50,557 nucleotides of DNA from Kocuria sp. (GTDB lineage Bacteria > Actinomycetota > Actinomycetes > Actinomycetales > Micrococcaceae): the NCBI RefSeq assembly GCF_030530945.1, contig NZ_JAUMTZ010000001.1:493784-544340 (forward strand), given 5' to 3'. Below, in pieces: positions 18,705-26,439 of this stretch (position 1 is its first letter; each line of letters begins with the position of its first letter). Below the pieces are notes generated by a model, which ran no database searches, was not told the DNA's origin, and worked only from the letters and a program-made list of their open reading frames with translations. The position numbers and the translations under genes are program-made.

Positions 18705-18740
18705 CGGTCCACACGGTCCACACGGTCCACCCGGTCCACC
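18705..18740. repeat. Four tandem copies of a 9-bp unit
   Basis: CGGTCCACA, CGGTCCACA, CGGTCCACC, CGGTCCACC in direct succession, in the 369-base gap between phoX and sir. The gap also holds the phoX terminator, two copies of the 11-mer GCGGCGTCGTC or its complement (18661-18671, 18791-18801) and the cysteine-rich mini-ORF. Whether the 9-bp units are a binding array or replication slippage cannot be told. Confidence 0.75.
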
Positions 18741-18820
18741 CAGCCCCCGCCGCCCGGCACCCGGGTGAGAGGCGGCGGCAACTGGGCGCGGCGGCGTCGT
18801 CGGCGGGAAGAAAGGCGCGT

Positions 18821-18859
18821 GTGACCTGCGGGGACGCCGGTTGTGTGACGTGTTTGTGA
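18821..18859 (+). CDS. Cysteine-rich 12-residue leader peptide upstream of the sulfate assimilation operon
   Basis: GTG at 18821 opens a 12-codon frame, MTCGDAGCVTCL, closed by TGA at 18857-18859. Three of twelve residues are Cys (positions 3, 8 and 11), the last one codon before the final Leu and stop. An AAAGG ribosome site lies five bases ahead. The stop is 73 bases before the sir start. Cys-rich mini-ORFs that sense charged tRNA-Cys are known ahead of sulfur genes in mycobacteria; this one fits that role by place and content. Alternatively the repeated TGTGAC words in it (18820, 18844, 18855) are regulator half-sites and the reading frame is chance. Translation is not shown. Confidence 0.55.
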   Translation: MTCGDAGCVTCL

Positions 18860-18890
18860 CGGTGGGTCGTGGGGGTCCGCGAGGGCTCTG

Positions 18891-18896
18891 TACGTT
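18891..18896 (+). promoter_or_regulatory. Possible -10 element between the mini-ORF and sir
   Basis: TACGTT fits TANNNT and would start a transcript with a leader of about 30 bases that includes the AAGGAG ribosome site of sir. No convincing -35 is visible. If used, this promoter would bypass the mini-ORF. Confidence 0.35.
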
Positions 18897-18932
18897 GGGA
18901 CGAATCGTCTCCCTCTCACCCAAGGAGCACCC

Positions 18933-20645
18933 ATGACCACCCCCGCAGAGACCGGGCAGAGACCGCCCACGGCGCAGTCCGGCCGCGTGCGCGGACCCCG
19001 CAAGGGCACCGACCTGGGCCAGTGGAAGGTCAGCGGCCGCACCCCCCTGAACCACAACGAGGAGTTCAAGGCGGAGGAGAACTCCCTCAACGTCCGGCAG
19101 CGGATCATCGAGGAGTACTCGAAGACCGGCTACGCCTCGATCCCCTCGGACGACGTCCACGGCCGGTTCCGCTGGCTGGGCCTCTACACCCAGCGCAAGC
19201 AGGGCGTGGCCGGGGCGAACACCTCCAAGCTGGACGCCGAGGCCCTCTCGGACGAGTACTTCATGCAGCGCATCCGCCTGGACGGCGGGCAGCTGAGCAC
19301 CGAGCAGGCGCGCGTGCTGGGCGGGATCTCGCAGGAATTCGCGCGTGGCACCGCGGACGTCTCGGACCGGCAGAACATCCAGCTGCACTGGATCCGCGTG
19401 GAGGACGTCCCGGAGATCTGGGACCGCCTGGACGCCGTGGGGCTCACCACCCTGGAGGCGTGCGGGGACACGCCCCGCGTGTTCCTGGGCAGCCCGGTGG
19501 CGGGCGTGGAGAAGAACGCGGTCCTGGACCCCAGCGAGGACCTCGCCGCACTGCGGGAGGAGTTCATCGGCAACCCCGAGTACGTGAACCTGCCGCGCAA
19601 GTTCAAGACCGCCATCACCGGCAGCCCCACCCTGGACGTGGTGCACGAGATCAACGACGTCAGCTTCGTGGGCGTGAACCACCCCGAGCTGGGCCCCGGC
19701 TACGACCTGTGGGTGGGCGGCGCGCTGTCCGTGTCCCCGCGCCTGGGGGAGCGGCTGGGCGTGTTCGTGTCCCGCGAGGACGTGGTGCCCGTGTGGGCCG
19801 GGGTGTGCGGGATCTTCCGCGACTACGGCTACCGCAAGCAGCGCACCAAGGCCCGCCTGAAGTTCCTGCTGGCCGAGTGGGGCACCGAGAAGTTCCGCCA
19901 GGTGCTCCAGGACGAGTACCTGGGCCGCGCGCTGCCGGACGGCCCCGCCCCCGAGCGCGCGGTGGGCCACGCGGACCACGTGGGCGTGCACGAGCAGGTG
20001 GACGGCAACCGGTACGTGGGCTTCGCGCTCACCGCGGGCCGGCTCTCCGGGGACGCGCTGGTGGCCCTGGCCGACGCCGCCGAGGCCGCCGGCTCCACCC
20101 GCATCCGCCTCACCCCGCACCAGAAGGTGCTGGTGCTGGACGTGCCCGAGAACAACGTGGAGGGGTTGATCGAGGCCGTGGCGCCGCACGGGCTGCACGC
20201 GAAGCCCAGCCCGTTCCGCCGCTCCACCATCGCGTGCACCGGCATCGAGTTCTGCAAGCTCGCGTTCGTGGAGACCAAGGGCCTGGCGGCCCGGGTGATC
20301 GACGAGCTGGAGCAGCGGCTCACGGACGTGGAGATCCCCACACCCATCTCACTGCACGTCAACGGCTGCCCCAACTCGTGCGCCCGCATCCAGACCGCGG
20401 ACATCGGGCTCAAGGGCCAGTACATCGGGGAGGAGTACGTCTTCCAGGTGCACCTGGGCGGCGGCCTGGCCTCCCCGGACCGGGAGGAGGGCGGCCTGGG
20501 CCGCACCGTGCGCGGGCTCAAGGTGACCGCGGACGACCTCCCCGACTACGTGGAGCGCGTGACCCGCACCTTCCTGCGGGAGCGCGAGCCGCACCAGAGC
20601 TTCGCCGAGTGGGCCCTGAGCGCCCAGGAGGAATCACTGCAATGA
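18933..20645 (+). CDS. sir: Ferredoxin-dependent sulfite (or nitrite) reductase
   Basis: A 570-residue siroheme and 4Fe-4S reductase that reduces sulfite to sulfide with six electrons from ferredoxin. The cluster- and siroheme-binding cysteines lie in ACTGIEFC (near residues 435-441) and NGCPNSC (near 479-483). Two ferredoxin-like and two catalytic repeats are present (RQNIQLHWIRVEDVPEIWDRL in the first half, RIRLTPHQKVLVLDVPENNVEGL in the second), with the substrate-binding Arg/Lys region in KFKTAITGS. The family includes nitrite reductases, but the operon with cysH, cysD and cysN makes sulfite the likely substrate. AAGGAG sits six bases ahead of the ATG. The stop overlaps the cysH start. 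Expression may be set by the upstream mini-ORF. Confidence 0.93.
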   Translation: MTTPAETGQRPPTAQSGRVRGPRKGTDLGQWKVSGRTPLNHNEEFKAEENSLNVRQRIIEEYSKTGYASIPSDDVHGRFRWLGLYTQRKQGVAGANTSKLDAEALSDEYFMQRIRLDGGQLSTEQARVLGGISQEFARGTADVSDRQNIQLHWIRVEDVPEIWDRLDAVGLTTLEACGDTPRVFLGSPVAGVEKNAVLDPSEDLAALREEFIGNPEYVNLPRKFKTAITGSPTLDVVHEINDVSFVGVNHPELGPGYDLWVGGALSVSPRLGERLGVFVSREDVVPVWAGVCGIFRDYGYRKQRTKARLKFLLAEWGTEKFRQVLQDEYLGRALPDGPAPERAVGHADHVGVHEQVDGNRYVGFALTAGRLSGDALVALADAAEAAGSTRIRLTPHQKVLVLDVPENNVEGLIEAVAPHGLHAKPSPFRRSTIACTGIEFCKLAFVETKGLAARVIDELEQRLTDVEIPTPISLHVNGCPNSCARIQTADIGLKGQYIGEEYVFQVHLGGGLASPDREEGGLGRTVRGLKVTADDLPDYVERVTRTFLREREPHQSFAEWALSAQEESLQ

Positions 20646-21379
20646 CCACCACCGACACGACAACCGCCCCCGGGCGCACCCGCTCCACCGAGGAGCTCAA
20701 GGCCCTCGTGGAGGACGCGCAGGCGCGCTTCGGGCTGCGGGACGCGGACCCGGACGAGGTGCTCGCGTGGGCCGCGGAGACCTTCGGGAAGAAGCTGGCC
20801 GTGGCGTGCTCCATGGCCTCGGACACCGTGGTGCCCGCACTGGTGAGCACCCACCTGAAGAACGTGGACGTGCTGTTCCTGGAGACCGGCTACCACTTCC
20901 CGGAGACCCTGCAGACCCGGGACCGGTTCGCGAGCGAGTGGCCCGTGAACGTGCGCACCCTGCTGCCCGAGCTCACCGTGGCGGAGCAGGACGAGAGGTA
21001 CGGCGCCAAGCTCCACGACCGCGACCCCGGCCTGTGCTGCGGAATGCGCAAGGTGGCCCCGCTGGACAGGGCGCTGGAGGGCTACGAGGCGTGGGTCACC
21101 GGACTGCGCCGCGAGGAGACCCCCCACCGTGCGAACGCCGCACCCGTGGAGTGGGACGAGCACCACCAGATGGTGAAGATCAACGCCATCGTGGACTGGA
21201 GCTTCGACCACGTGGTCGAGTACGCGGAAACCAACCTCGTGGTGGTCAACCCGCTGCTGAGCCAGGGCTACCCGTCCATCGGGTGCGCCCCGTGCACGCG
21301 CAGGGTGGCCCCCGGAGAAGACCCCCGGGCCGGGCGCTGGTCCGGTGCGGGCAAGACGGAATGCGGGATCCACCTGTGA
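20642..21379 (+). CDS. cysH: Phosphoadenylyl/adenylyl-sulfate reductase (APS reductase type)
   Basis: A 245-residue reductase that turns adenylyl sulfate into sulfite using thioredoxin-type electrons. It has the CC pair (CCGMRK, near 133-134) and the CxxC (CAPC, near 216-219) that bind the 4Fe-4S cluster of APS reductases, and the C-terminal ECGIHL with the catalytic Cys at about 241. The cluster cysteines mean APS is used directly, consistent with the absence of an APS kinase (cysC) in the operon and of a CysC domain on CysN. The PP-loop region is SMASDTVVPALV. ATG overlaps the sir stop (ATGA). A thioredoxin gene lies about 23 kb away in the same window. Confidence 0.94.
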   Translation: MTTTDTTTAPGRTRSTEELKALVEDAQARFGLRDADPDEVLAWAAETFGKKLAVACSMASDTVVPALVSTHLKNVDVLFLETGYHFPETLQTRDRFASEWPVNVRTLLPELTVAEQDERYGAKLHDRDPGLCCGMRKVAPLDRALEGYEAWVTGLRREETPHRANAAPVEWDEHHQMVKINAIVDWSFDHVVEYAETNLVVVNPLLSQGYPSIGCAPCTRRVAPGEDPRAGRWSGAGKTECGIHL

Positions 21380-22278
21380 ACACCACCACACTGACCCAGC
21401 TGCAGCGGCTGGAGGCCGAGTCCATCCACATCTTCCGGGAGACCGCGGCGGAGGGCGAGCGCCCCGTGCTGCTGTTCTCCGGCGGCAAGGACTCCGTGGT
21501 CATGCTGCACCTGGCCGCCAAGGCCTTCTGGCCGGCACCCATCCCGTTCCCCGTGCTGCACGTGGACACCGGGCACAACTTCCCGGAGGTCCTGGAGTTC
21601 CGGGACCGCACCGTGGAGCGGCTGCGGATCCGGCTGGAGGTGGCGTCCGTGCAGGACTACATCGACGACGGCCGCCTGGCCGAGCGCCCGGACGGCACCC
21701 GCAACCAGCTCCAGACCGTTCCCCTGCTGGACGCGATCACCGAGGGCCGCCACGACGTGGTCTACGGCGGCGCCCGACGGGACGAGGAGAAGGCCCGCGC
21801 CAAGGAGCGGATCATCAGCCTGCGGGACGAGTTCGGCCAGTGGGACCCCCGCAACCAGCGCCCGGAGCTGTGGAACCTCTACAACACGCGCCACCGCCCC
21901 GGTGAGCACGTGCGGGTGTTCCCGCTGTCCAACTGGACGGAGCTGGACATCTGGTCCTACATCACCGAGCAGGGCATCGATCTGCCCTCCCTGTACTACG
22001 CCCACGAGCGGGACGTGGTGAGCCGGGACGGCATGTGGCTGGCCGTGGGCGAGCACGTGCAGCCGCGCGAGCGGGAGACCGTGCAGACCCGCACGGTGCG
22101 CTACCGCACCGTGGGGGACATGAGCTGCACGGGTGCCGTGGAGTCCCCGGCCGCCACCGCCCAGGAGGTGCTGGCCGAGGTTATGACCAGCACGCTGACG
22201 GAGCGCGGCGCCACCCGCGCGGACGACCGCGTCTCCGAGGCCGCCATGGAGGACCGCAAACGAGAGGGCTACTTCTAG
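21376..22278 (+). CDS. cysD: Sulfate adenylyltransferase subunit 2
   Basis: A 300-residue ATP sulfurylase catalytic subunit that makes APS from sulfate and ATP, driven by CysN GTPase. The PP-loop LFSGGKDSVVM lies near residues 33-43. HVDTGHNFPEVLEFRD, VVYGGARRDEEKARAKERI and FPLSNWTELDIWSYI are conserved family segments, and the C terminus keeps MEDRKREGYF. GTG at 21376-21378 overlaps the cysH stop (GTGA); an in-frame ATG at 21361 would add five residues and overlap cysH further. The cysN start follows after two bases. Confidence 0.95.
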   Translation: MNTTTLTQLQRLEAESIHIFRETAAEGERPVLLFSGGKDSVVMLHLAAKAFWPAPIPFPVLHVDTGHNFPEVLEFRDRTVERLRIRLEVASVQDYIDDGRLAERPDGTRNQLQTVPLLDAITEGRHDVVYGGARRDEEKARAKERIISLRDEFGQWDPRNQRPELWNLYNTRHRPGEHVRVFPLSNWTELDIWSYITEQGIDLPSLYYAHERDVVSRDGMWLAVGEHVQPRERETVQTRTVRYRTVGDMSCTGAVESPAATAQEVLAEVMTSTLTERGATRADDRVSEAAMEDRKREGYF

Positions 22279-22280
22279 AG

Positions 22281-23621
22281 ATGAGCACCGAGAACACAGC
22301 GAGCCTGCTGCGGATCGCCACGGCCGGCAGCGTGGACGACGGCAAGTCCACCCTGGTGGGGCGGCTGCTGCACGACACCAAGAACATCCTGGTGGACCAG
22401 CTGGAGGCCATCGAGCGCGTGAGCGAGTCCCGGGGGCTGAGCTCCGCGGACCTCGCGCTGCTCACCGACGGGCTGCGGGCCGAGCGCGAGCAGGGCATCA
22501 CCATCGACGTGGCCTACCGCTACTTCGCCACCCCCGCGCGCAGCTTCATCCTGGCGGACTGCCCCGGGCACGTGCAGTACACCCGCAACACGGTCACCGG
22601 GGCGTCCACCGCGGACGCACTGGTCGTGCTCGTGGACCTCACCCACGGGATCGTGGAGCAGACCCGCCGCCACCTGGCCGTGGCCGCGCTGCTGGGGGTG
22701 CCGCACCTGATCGTGGCGGTCAACAAGATCGACCTGGTGGACGACGCCCAGGAGGCCTTCGAGGCCCTGGACCGGGACCTGCACGCGCTCGCGGACGAGC
22801 TCGGCGTGCTGGCGCTGCGGACCATCCCCGTCTCCGCCCTGCGCGGGGACAACGTGGCCGAGCGCTCCGCGCAGACCCCCTGGTACGAGGGCCCCTCCCT
22901 GCTGGAGTGGCTCGAGAACCTCCCGGACGCCTCCCAGCTCACCCGGGAGGAGCAGTTCGCCCTGCCCGTGCAGACCGTGATCCGCCCGCAGTCCGCGGCG
23001 CTGTCCCCGGAGTTCACGGACTACCGCGGCTACGCCGGTCTGGTGGCCTCCGGGTCCGTGGCCGTGGGGGACACCGTGCGGGTCCAGCCCGCGGGCCGCA
23101 CCACCACGGTCACCCGCATCGACGTGGCCGGCGCGCCCGCCGAGCGCGCCGTGGCCGGGCAGTCCGTGACGCTGAGCCTCGCGGACCAGATCGACATCAG
23201 CCGCGGTGACCTCATCGCCGCGCCCGCCGCGGCGCCGGAGGGCTCCAAGTCCGTGGACGCCGTGGTGTGCTGGCTGGACGACGAGCAGCCCCTGCGCGAG
23301 GGCCAGCGCGTCCTGCTCAAGCACGGCACGCGCGTGGTCCGCGGCATCGTGGGCTCCCTGGACGGTCGGCTGAACCTGGAGAGCCTCGCGGCGGAGTCCG
23401 TGTCCGCGTTCGAGCTCAACGACATCGGCCGCGTGAGCCTGCGCGTGGCCGAGCCGCTGTTCACCACGGCCTACACCCGCTCCCACGCGCTCGGGTCGTT
23501 CCTGCTGATCGACCCGCAGTCCGGGCGCACCCAGGCCGCGGGCATGGTCCAGGACGACGGCGCCCGCACCCCGGGCGTGCTCGGCAACCTCCGGGTGGAC
23601 GCGGGGGACTGGGACATCTGA
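22281..23621 (+). CDS. cysN: Sulfate adenylyltransferase subunit 1 (GTPase)
   Basis: A 446-residue EF-Tu-like GTPase that activates CysD. G1 is GSVDDGKST (residues 17-25), G2 the REQGITIDVAYRYF segment, G3 DCPGH, G4 NKID and G5 SAL. The C-terminal beta-barrel domains are complete and there is no fused APS kinase. It starts two bases after the cysD stop and is the last gene of sir-cysH-cysD-cysN. No sulfate transporter or siroheme synthase follows in the window, so those must be elsewhere. Confidence 0.95.
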   Translation: MSTENTASLLRIATAGSVDDGKSTLVGRLLHDTKNILVDQLEAIERVSESRGLSSADLALLTDGLRAEREQGITIDVAYRYFATPARSFILADCPGHVQYTRNTVTGASTADALVVLVDLTHGIVEQTRRHLAVAALLGVPHLIVAVNKIDLVDDAQEAFEALDRDLHALADELGVLALRTIPVSALRGDNVAERSAQTPWYEGPSLLEWLENLPDASQLTREEQFALPVQTVIRPQSAALSPEFTDYRGYAGLVASGSVAVGDTVRVQPAGRTTTVTRIDVAGAPAERAVAGQSVTLSLADQIDISRGDLIAAPAAAPEGSKSVDAVVCWLDDEQPLREGQRVLLKHGTRVVRGIVGSLDGRLNLESLAAESVSAFELNDIGRVSLRVAEPLFTTAYTRSHALGSFLLIDPQSGRTQAAGMVQDDGARTPGVLGNLRVDAGDWDI

Positions 23622-23644
23622 GCCCCCGGGTCACCCCGCCCCGC

Positions 23645-23680
23645 ACCGCCCCCGACAGCCCGCTGCCCGGGGGGGGCGGT
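23645..23680 (+). terminator. Probable terminator after cysN
   Basis: ACCGCCCCC (23645-23653) pairs with GGGGGCGGT (23672-23680) across an 18-base loop that can pair in part. It lies 24 bases past the cysN stop. Confidence 0.45.
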
Positions 23681-23757
23681 CTCGTCCGCCCAGAACCGCG
23701 ACGCCGTCGACCGGGCCCGCGCGGAGGGCCGCCGTTCTGCGTGTCGGCGGGGCTGGG

Positions 23758-23763
23758 TAGCGT
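23758..23763 (+). promoter_or_regulatory. -10 element of a probable leaderless menD transcript
   Basis: TAGCGT ends seven bases before the menD GTG. There is no ribosome site ahead of the start. Confidence 0.6.
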
Positions 23764-23770
23764 CGGCGGC

Positions 23771-25576
23771 GTGATCACGCCCAGTCTGCTCTCCGCCACC
23801 ACTGTCCTGCGGGCCCTCGCGCTGCGCGGGATGCGGCACCTGGTGGTCTCCCCGGGGTCCCGCTCCGCCCCGCTCGCGTACGCCGCGGCGGCCGCCCACG
23901 CGAGCGGCGCGCTGAGCGTGCACGTGCGGATCGACGAGCGGGACGCGGGGTTCACCGCCCTGGGAATCGCCCGCTCCACGGGGCACCCCTGTGCCGTGGT
24001 CACCACGAGCGGCACGGCCGTGGGGGAGCTGCTGCCCGCCGTCATGGAGGCCTCCCACGCGGGCGTGCCCCTGGTGGTGCTCAGCGCGGACCGGCCCCCC
24101 GAGCTGCGGGGCACGGGCGCGAACCAGACCACCCAGCAGCCGGGCATGTTCGCCAACTTCGTGCGCGCCGCCGTGGACCTGCTGCCACCGGAGGGCTCCG
24201 ACCTCACGGACGAGGACCACCGCGAGGACCTGGAGTACCTGCTGCGCCGCCCGCTGGCGGCGCTGTCCGGGGACCGCGAGGACGCTCCGGGTCCCGTGCA
24301 CCTCAACGTGGCCCTGCGCGACCCCCTCCACCCCGTCTCCGACGCCGACCACACCCACCTGGCCGACTGGGCCGGTGAGCTCACGCGCGAGCTGCGGCGC
24401 GTCCGCTCCGGCACGGCCACCGAGCCCGTGGCGCACCCGTGGTCCGTGGTGCCCGAGCCGTTCCTGCCCTCCACCCCGACCCCTGAGCCCGTGCCACCGG
24501 CCGGGACGGGAACCTCCCACCCCGTGGTCCTCGCCGGCGACGGCGCCGGGGCCGCCACCGCGCGCTTCGCCCTGGCCCACGGCATCCCCCTGCTGGCCGA
24601 GCCGTCCTCGAACGCCCGGTCGGGGGAGGCCGCCTTGGCCTGCTACGAGAGCCTGCTGACCTCCTCGCTGGGGGAGCGGGTGGACACCGTGGTCCTCGTG
24701 GGCCGTCCCACCCTCAGCCGCTCGGTGGCCGCCCTGCTCCGGCGCCCGGACGTGCGGGTGCTCGCGGTGCGTCCCGGGCCCGCCCCCTGGTTCGTGCCCG
24801 GACGCCGCCCCGAGACCGCCGTGCGCTCCTTCGGGGAGGCGGCGAGCGCCGTCGGGCCCGTGGCTCCCGGGTGGTTCCGCGCGTGGCGGCAGGCCGGGGC
24901 GGCCGCGGACGCCGCGGTGGTGCGCTGCGCGGACGCCCAGGAGGGACTGACCCGCCTGCACGTGGCGCGTGCCGTGTGGGACGCGAGCTGCCAGGACGGC
25001 TCGGTGCTCGTGGTGGGCTCCTCCACCGTGGTGCGGGACATGGACCTCGTGGCGCGAGCCGCGGACCCGGTGCCCGTGGTGGCGAACCGCGGGCTGGCCG
25101 GGATCGACGGCACCGTGGCCACCGCCCACGGCGTGGGCCTCGGCACGGGTCGGCCCGTGCGGGCGGTCATGGGGGACCTCACGTTCCTGCACGACGCCGG
25201 GGGCTTCCTGGTGGGTGCCGGGGAGAAGGTCCCGGACGTGCACACCGTGGTGGTCAACGACTCCGGCGGTGGGATCTTCCAGACCCTGGAGCACGGTGGG
25301 CTGGGCCGGGACGAGCGCTACACCGCGGCGGTGGAGCGGTTCTTCGGCACCCCGCACCGGGCCGGGATCGCGGAGCTGTGCGCGGCGTACGGCGTGGAGC
25401 ACGTGCGCGTGGACACCGCCATCGAGCTCGCGGCCGCGCTCGCCGCTCCGGTGGTGGGTCGCCGCGTGGTGGAGGTGGTGCTGGAGCGGGAGACCCTGCG
25501 GGACTTCAACACCGCGGCCCGACGCGCGGGGACCCGGGCCGCGGAGCAGCACCTGGCCGGTAACGCTGGCCGGTGA
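23771..25576 (+). CDS. menD: SEPHCHC synthase (menaquinone biosynthesis)
   Basis: A 601-residue thiamine-diphosphate enzyme that joins 2-oxoglutarate to isochorismate. The N-terminal PYR domain has SPGSRSAPLAYA and the activating Glu in RIDERDAGFTALG. The C-terminal PP domain has VANRGLAGIDG, the metal-binding GDLTFLHD segment and NDSGGGIFQ. The middle domain is Pro- and Ala-rich and variable. The GTG start at 23771 fits the family N terminus (TPSLLSATTVLRAL) and the leaderless -10. It is the first of a group of menaquinone genes (menD, menF, menJ, polyprenyl synthase). MenH and MenB/E/A are not in the window. Confidence 0.95.
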   Translation: MITPSLLSATTVLRALALRGMRHLVVSPGSRSAPLAYAAAAAHASGALSVHVRIDERDAGFTALGIARSTGHPCAVVTTSGTAVGELLPAVMEASHAGVPLVVLSADRPPELRGTGANQTTQQPGMFANFVRAAVDLLPPEGSDLTDEDHREDLEYLLRRPLAALSGDREDAPGPVHLNVALRDPLHPVSDADHTHLADWAGELTRELRRVRSGTATEPVAHPWSVVPEPFLPSTPTPEPVPPAGTGTSHPVVLAGDGAGAATARFALAHGIPLLAEPSSNARSGEAALACYESLLTSSLGERVDTVVLVGRPTLSRSVAALLRRPDVRVLAVRPGPAPWFVPGRRPETAVRSFGEAASAVGPVAPGWFRAWRQAGAAADAAVVRCADAQEGLTRLHVARAVWDASCQDGSVLVVGSSTVVRDMDLVARAADPVPVVANRGLAGIDGTVATAHGVGLGTGRPVRAVMGDLTFLHDAGGFLVGAGEKVPDVHTVVVNDSGGGIFQTLEHGGLGRDERYTAAVERFFGTPHRAGIAELCAAYGVEHVRVDTAIELAAALAAPVVGRRVVEVVLERETLRDFNTAARRAGTRAAEQHLAGNAGR

Positions 25577-25592
25577 CGGCGGGGCCGCTCGC

Positions 25593-25598
25593 TAGCAT
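25593..25598 (+). promoter_or_regulatory. -10 element of a probable leaderless SDR transcript
   Basis: TAGCAT ends seven bases before the ATG at 25606. The in-frame ATG at 25597 lies inside this element and so is unlikely to be the start. Confidence 0.6.
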
Positions 25599-25605
25599 GG
25601 CTCGC

Positions 25606-26343
25606 ATGAGCGAACCCACGGCACAGCAGACAACCCCTCGCACCGCCCTGGTCACGGGTGCCACGCGCGGCATCGGACGGGCCGTCGCCCAGGAGCTCGC
25701 CCGGGACCACGTGGTCCTCGTGGGCGGGCGCTCCACCGCGGACGTGGAGCGCGTGCGCGAGGAGCTCGCGGGGCTGGGCCCGGGCACGCGCGCGTTCGTC
25801 GCGGACGTCAGCGACGACGCCGCGGTGGCCGCCGCCTGGGCGCCCCTGCGTGACGAGTTCGCGGCACTGAACGTCCTGGTGCACTCGGCCGGGATCGCGC
25901 CCCAGGCCGCCGTGGCGGAGGCCTCGCGCGAGACGTGGGAGCGGATCTTCGACGTGAACGTGGTCTCCGTGGCGCAGCTGACCCGGCTGACCCTGCCCGA
26001 GCTGCGTGCAGCCCGCGGGGACGTGGTGGCCATCAACTCCGGCTCCGGGTTCACCTCCCGGGCGTCCTCCGCCCTGTACTCCGGGAGCAAGTTCGCGCTG
26101 CGCGCCCTCACGGACGCGCTGCGCGAGGAGGAGCGGGAGAACGGTGTGCGCGTGACCTCGGTGCACCCGGGCCGCGTGGCCACGGACATGCAGGAGGAGC
26201 TGCACGAGCACATGGGTCAGCCGTACCGCCCGGAGGAGTGGATCCAGCCCGAGCAGATCGCCGCGGCCGTGCGCCTGGCCGTGGACGCGCAGCGCACCTC
26301 CGAGGTGGAGGTCATCACGGTGCGCCCCTCCGGGATGCGCTGA
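25606..26343 (+). CDS. Short-chain dehydrogenase/reductase
   Basis: A 245-residue classical SDR. The cofactor loop TGATRGIGRA lies near residue 19, NAG is replaced by HSAGIAP, the catalytic Ser is in INSGSGFTS, and the YSGSK motif gives the Tyr and Lys. GGRS after the second strand suggests NADP(H). The tail VHPGRVATDM is conserved. SDRs of this kind are often found beside menD/menF in Micrococcales, but a role in quinone synthesis is not shown. Substrate unknown. It converges on menF. Confidence 0.88.
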   Translation: MSEPTAQQTTPRTALVTGATRGIGRAVAQELARDHVVLVGGRSTADVERVREELAGLGPGTRAFVADVSDDAAVAAAWAPLRDEFAALNVLVHSAGIAPQAAVAEASRETWERIFDVNVVSVAQLTRLTLPELRAARGDVVAINSGSGFTSRASSALYSGSKFALRALTDALREEERENGVRVTSVHPGRVATDMQEELHEHMGQPYRPEEWIQPEQIAAAVRLAVDAQRTSEVEVITVRPSGMR

Positions 26344-26408
26344 CCCCGCGGACCCCGCCCGGCCCATCCGTCCGCCGCGTCCGGCGAGGCCGCCGCTCCC
26401 CGCCCGGA

Positions 26409-26424
26409 CGCACCGCCCGGTGCG
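26409..26424. terminator. Small hairpin between convergent SDR and menF
   Basis: CGCACCG and CGGTGCG with a two-base centre form a tight hairpin in the 96-base convergent gap, 66 bases after the SDR stop and 16 bases beyond the menF stop. It could serve either direction. Confidence 0.4.
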
Positions 26425-26439
26425 CCCGCCGCGTCCCGC

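Noticed and set aside
16212..20198. 1328-residue open frame antisense to phoX and sir
   Set aside because: It spans two real genes with intact catalytic motifs and shows only repetitive Val/Leu/Gly/Arg content.
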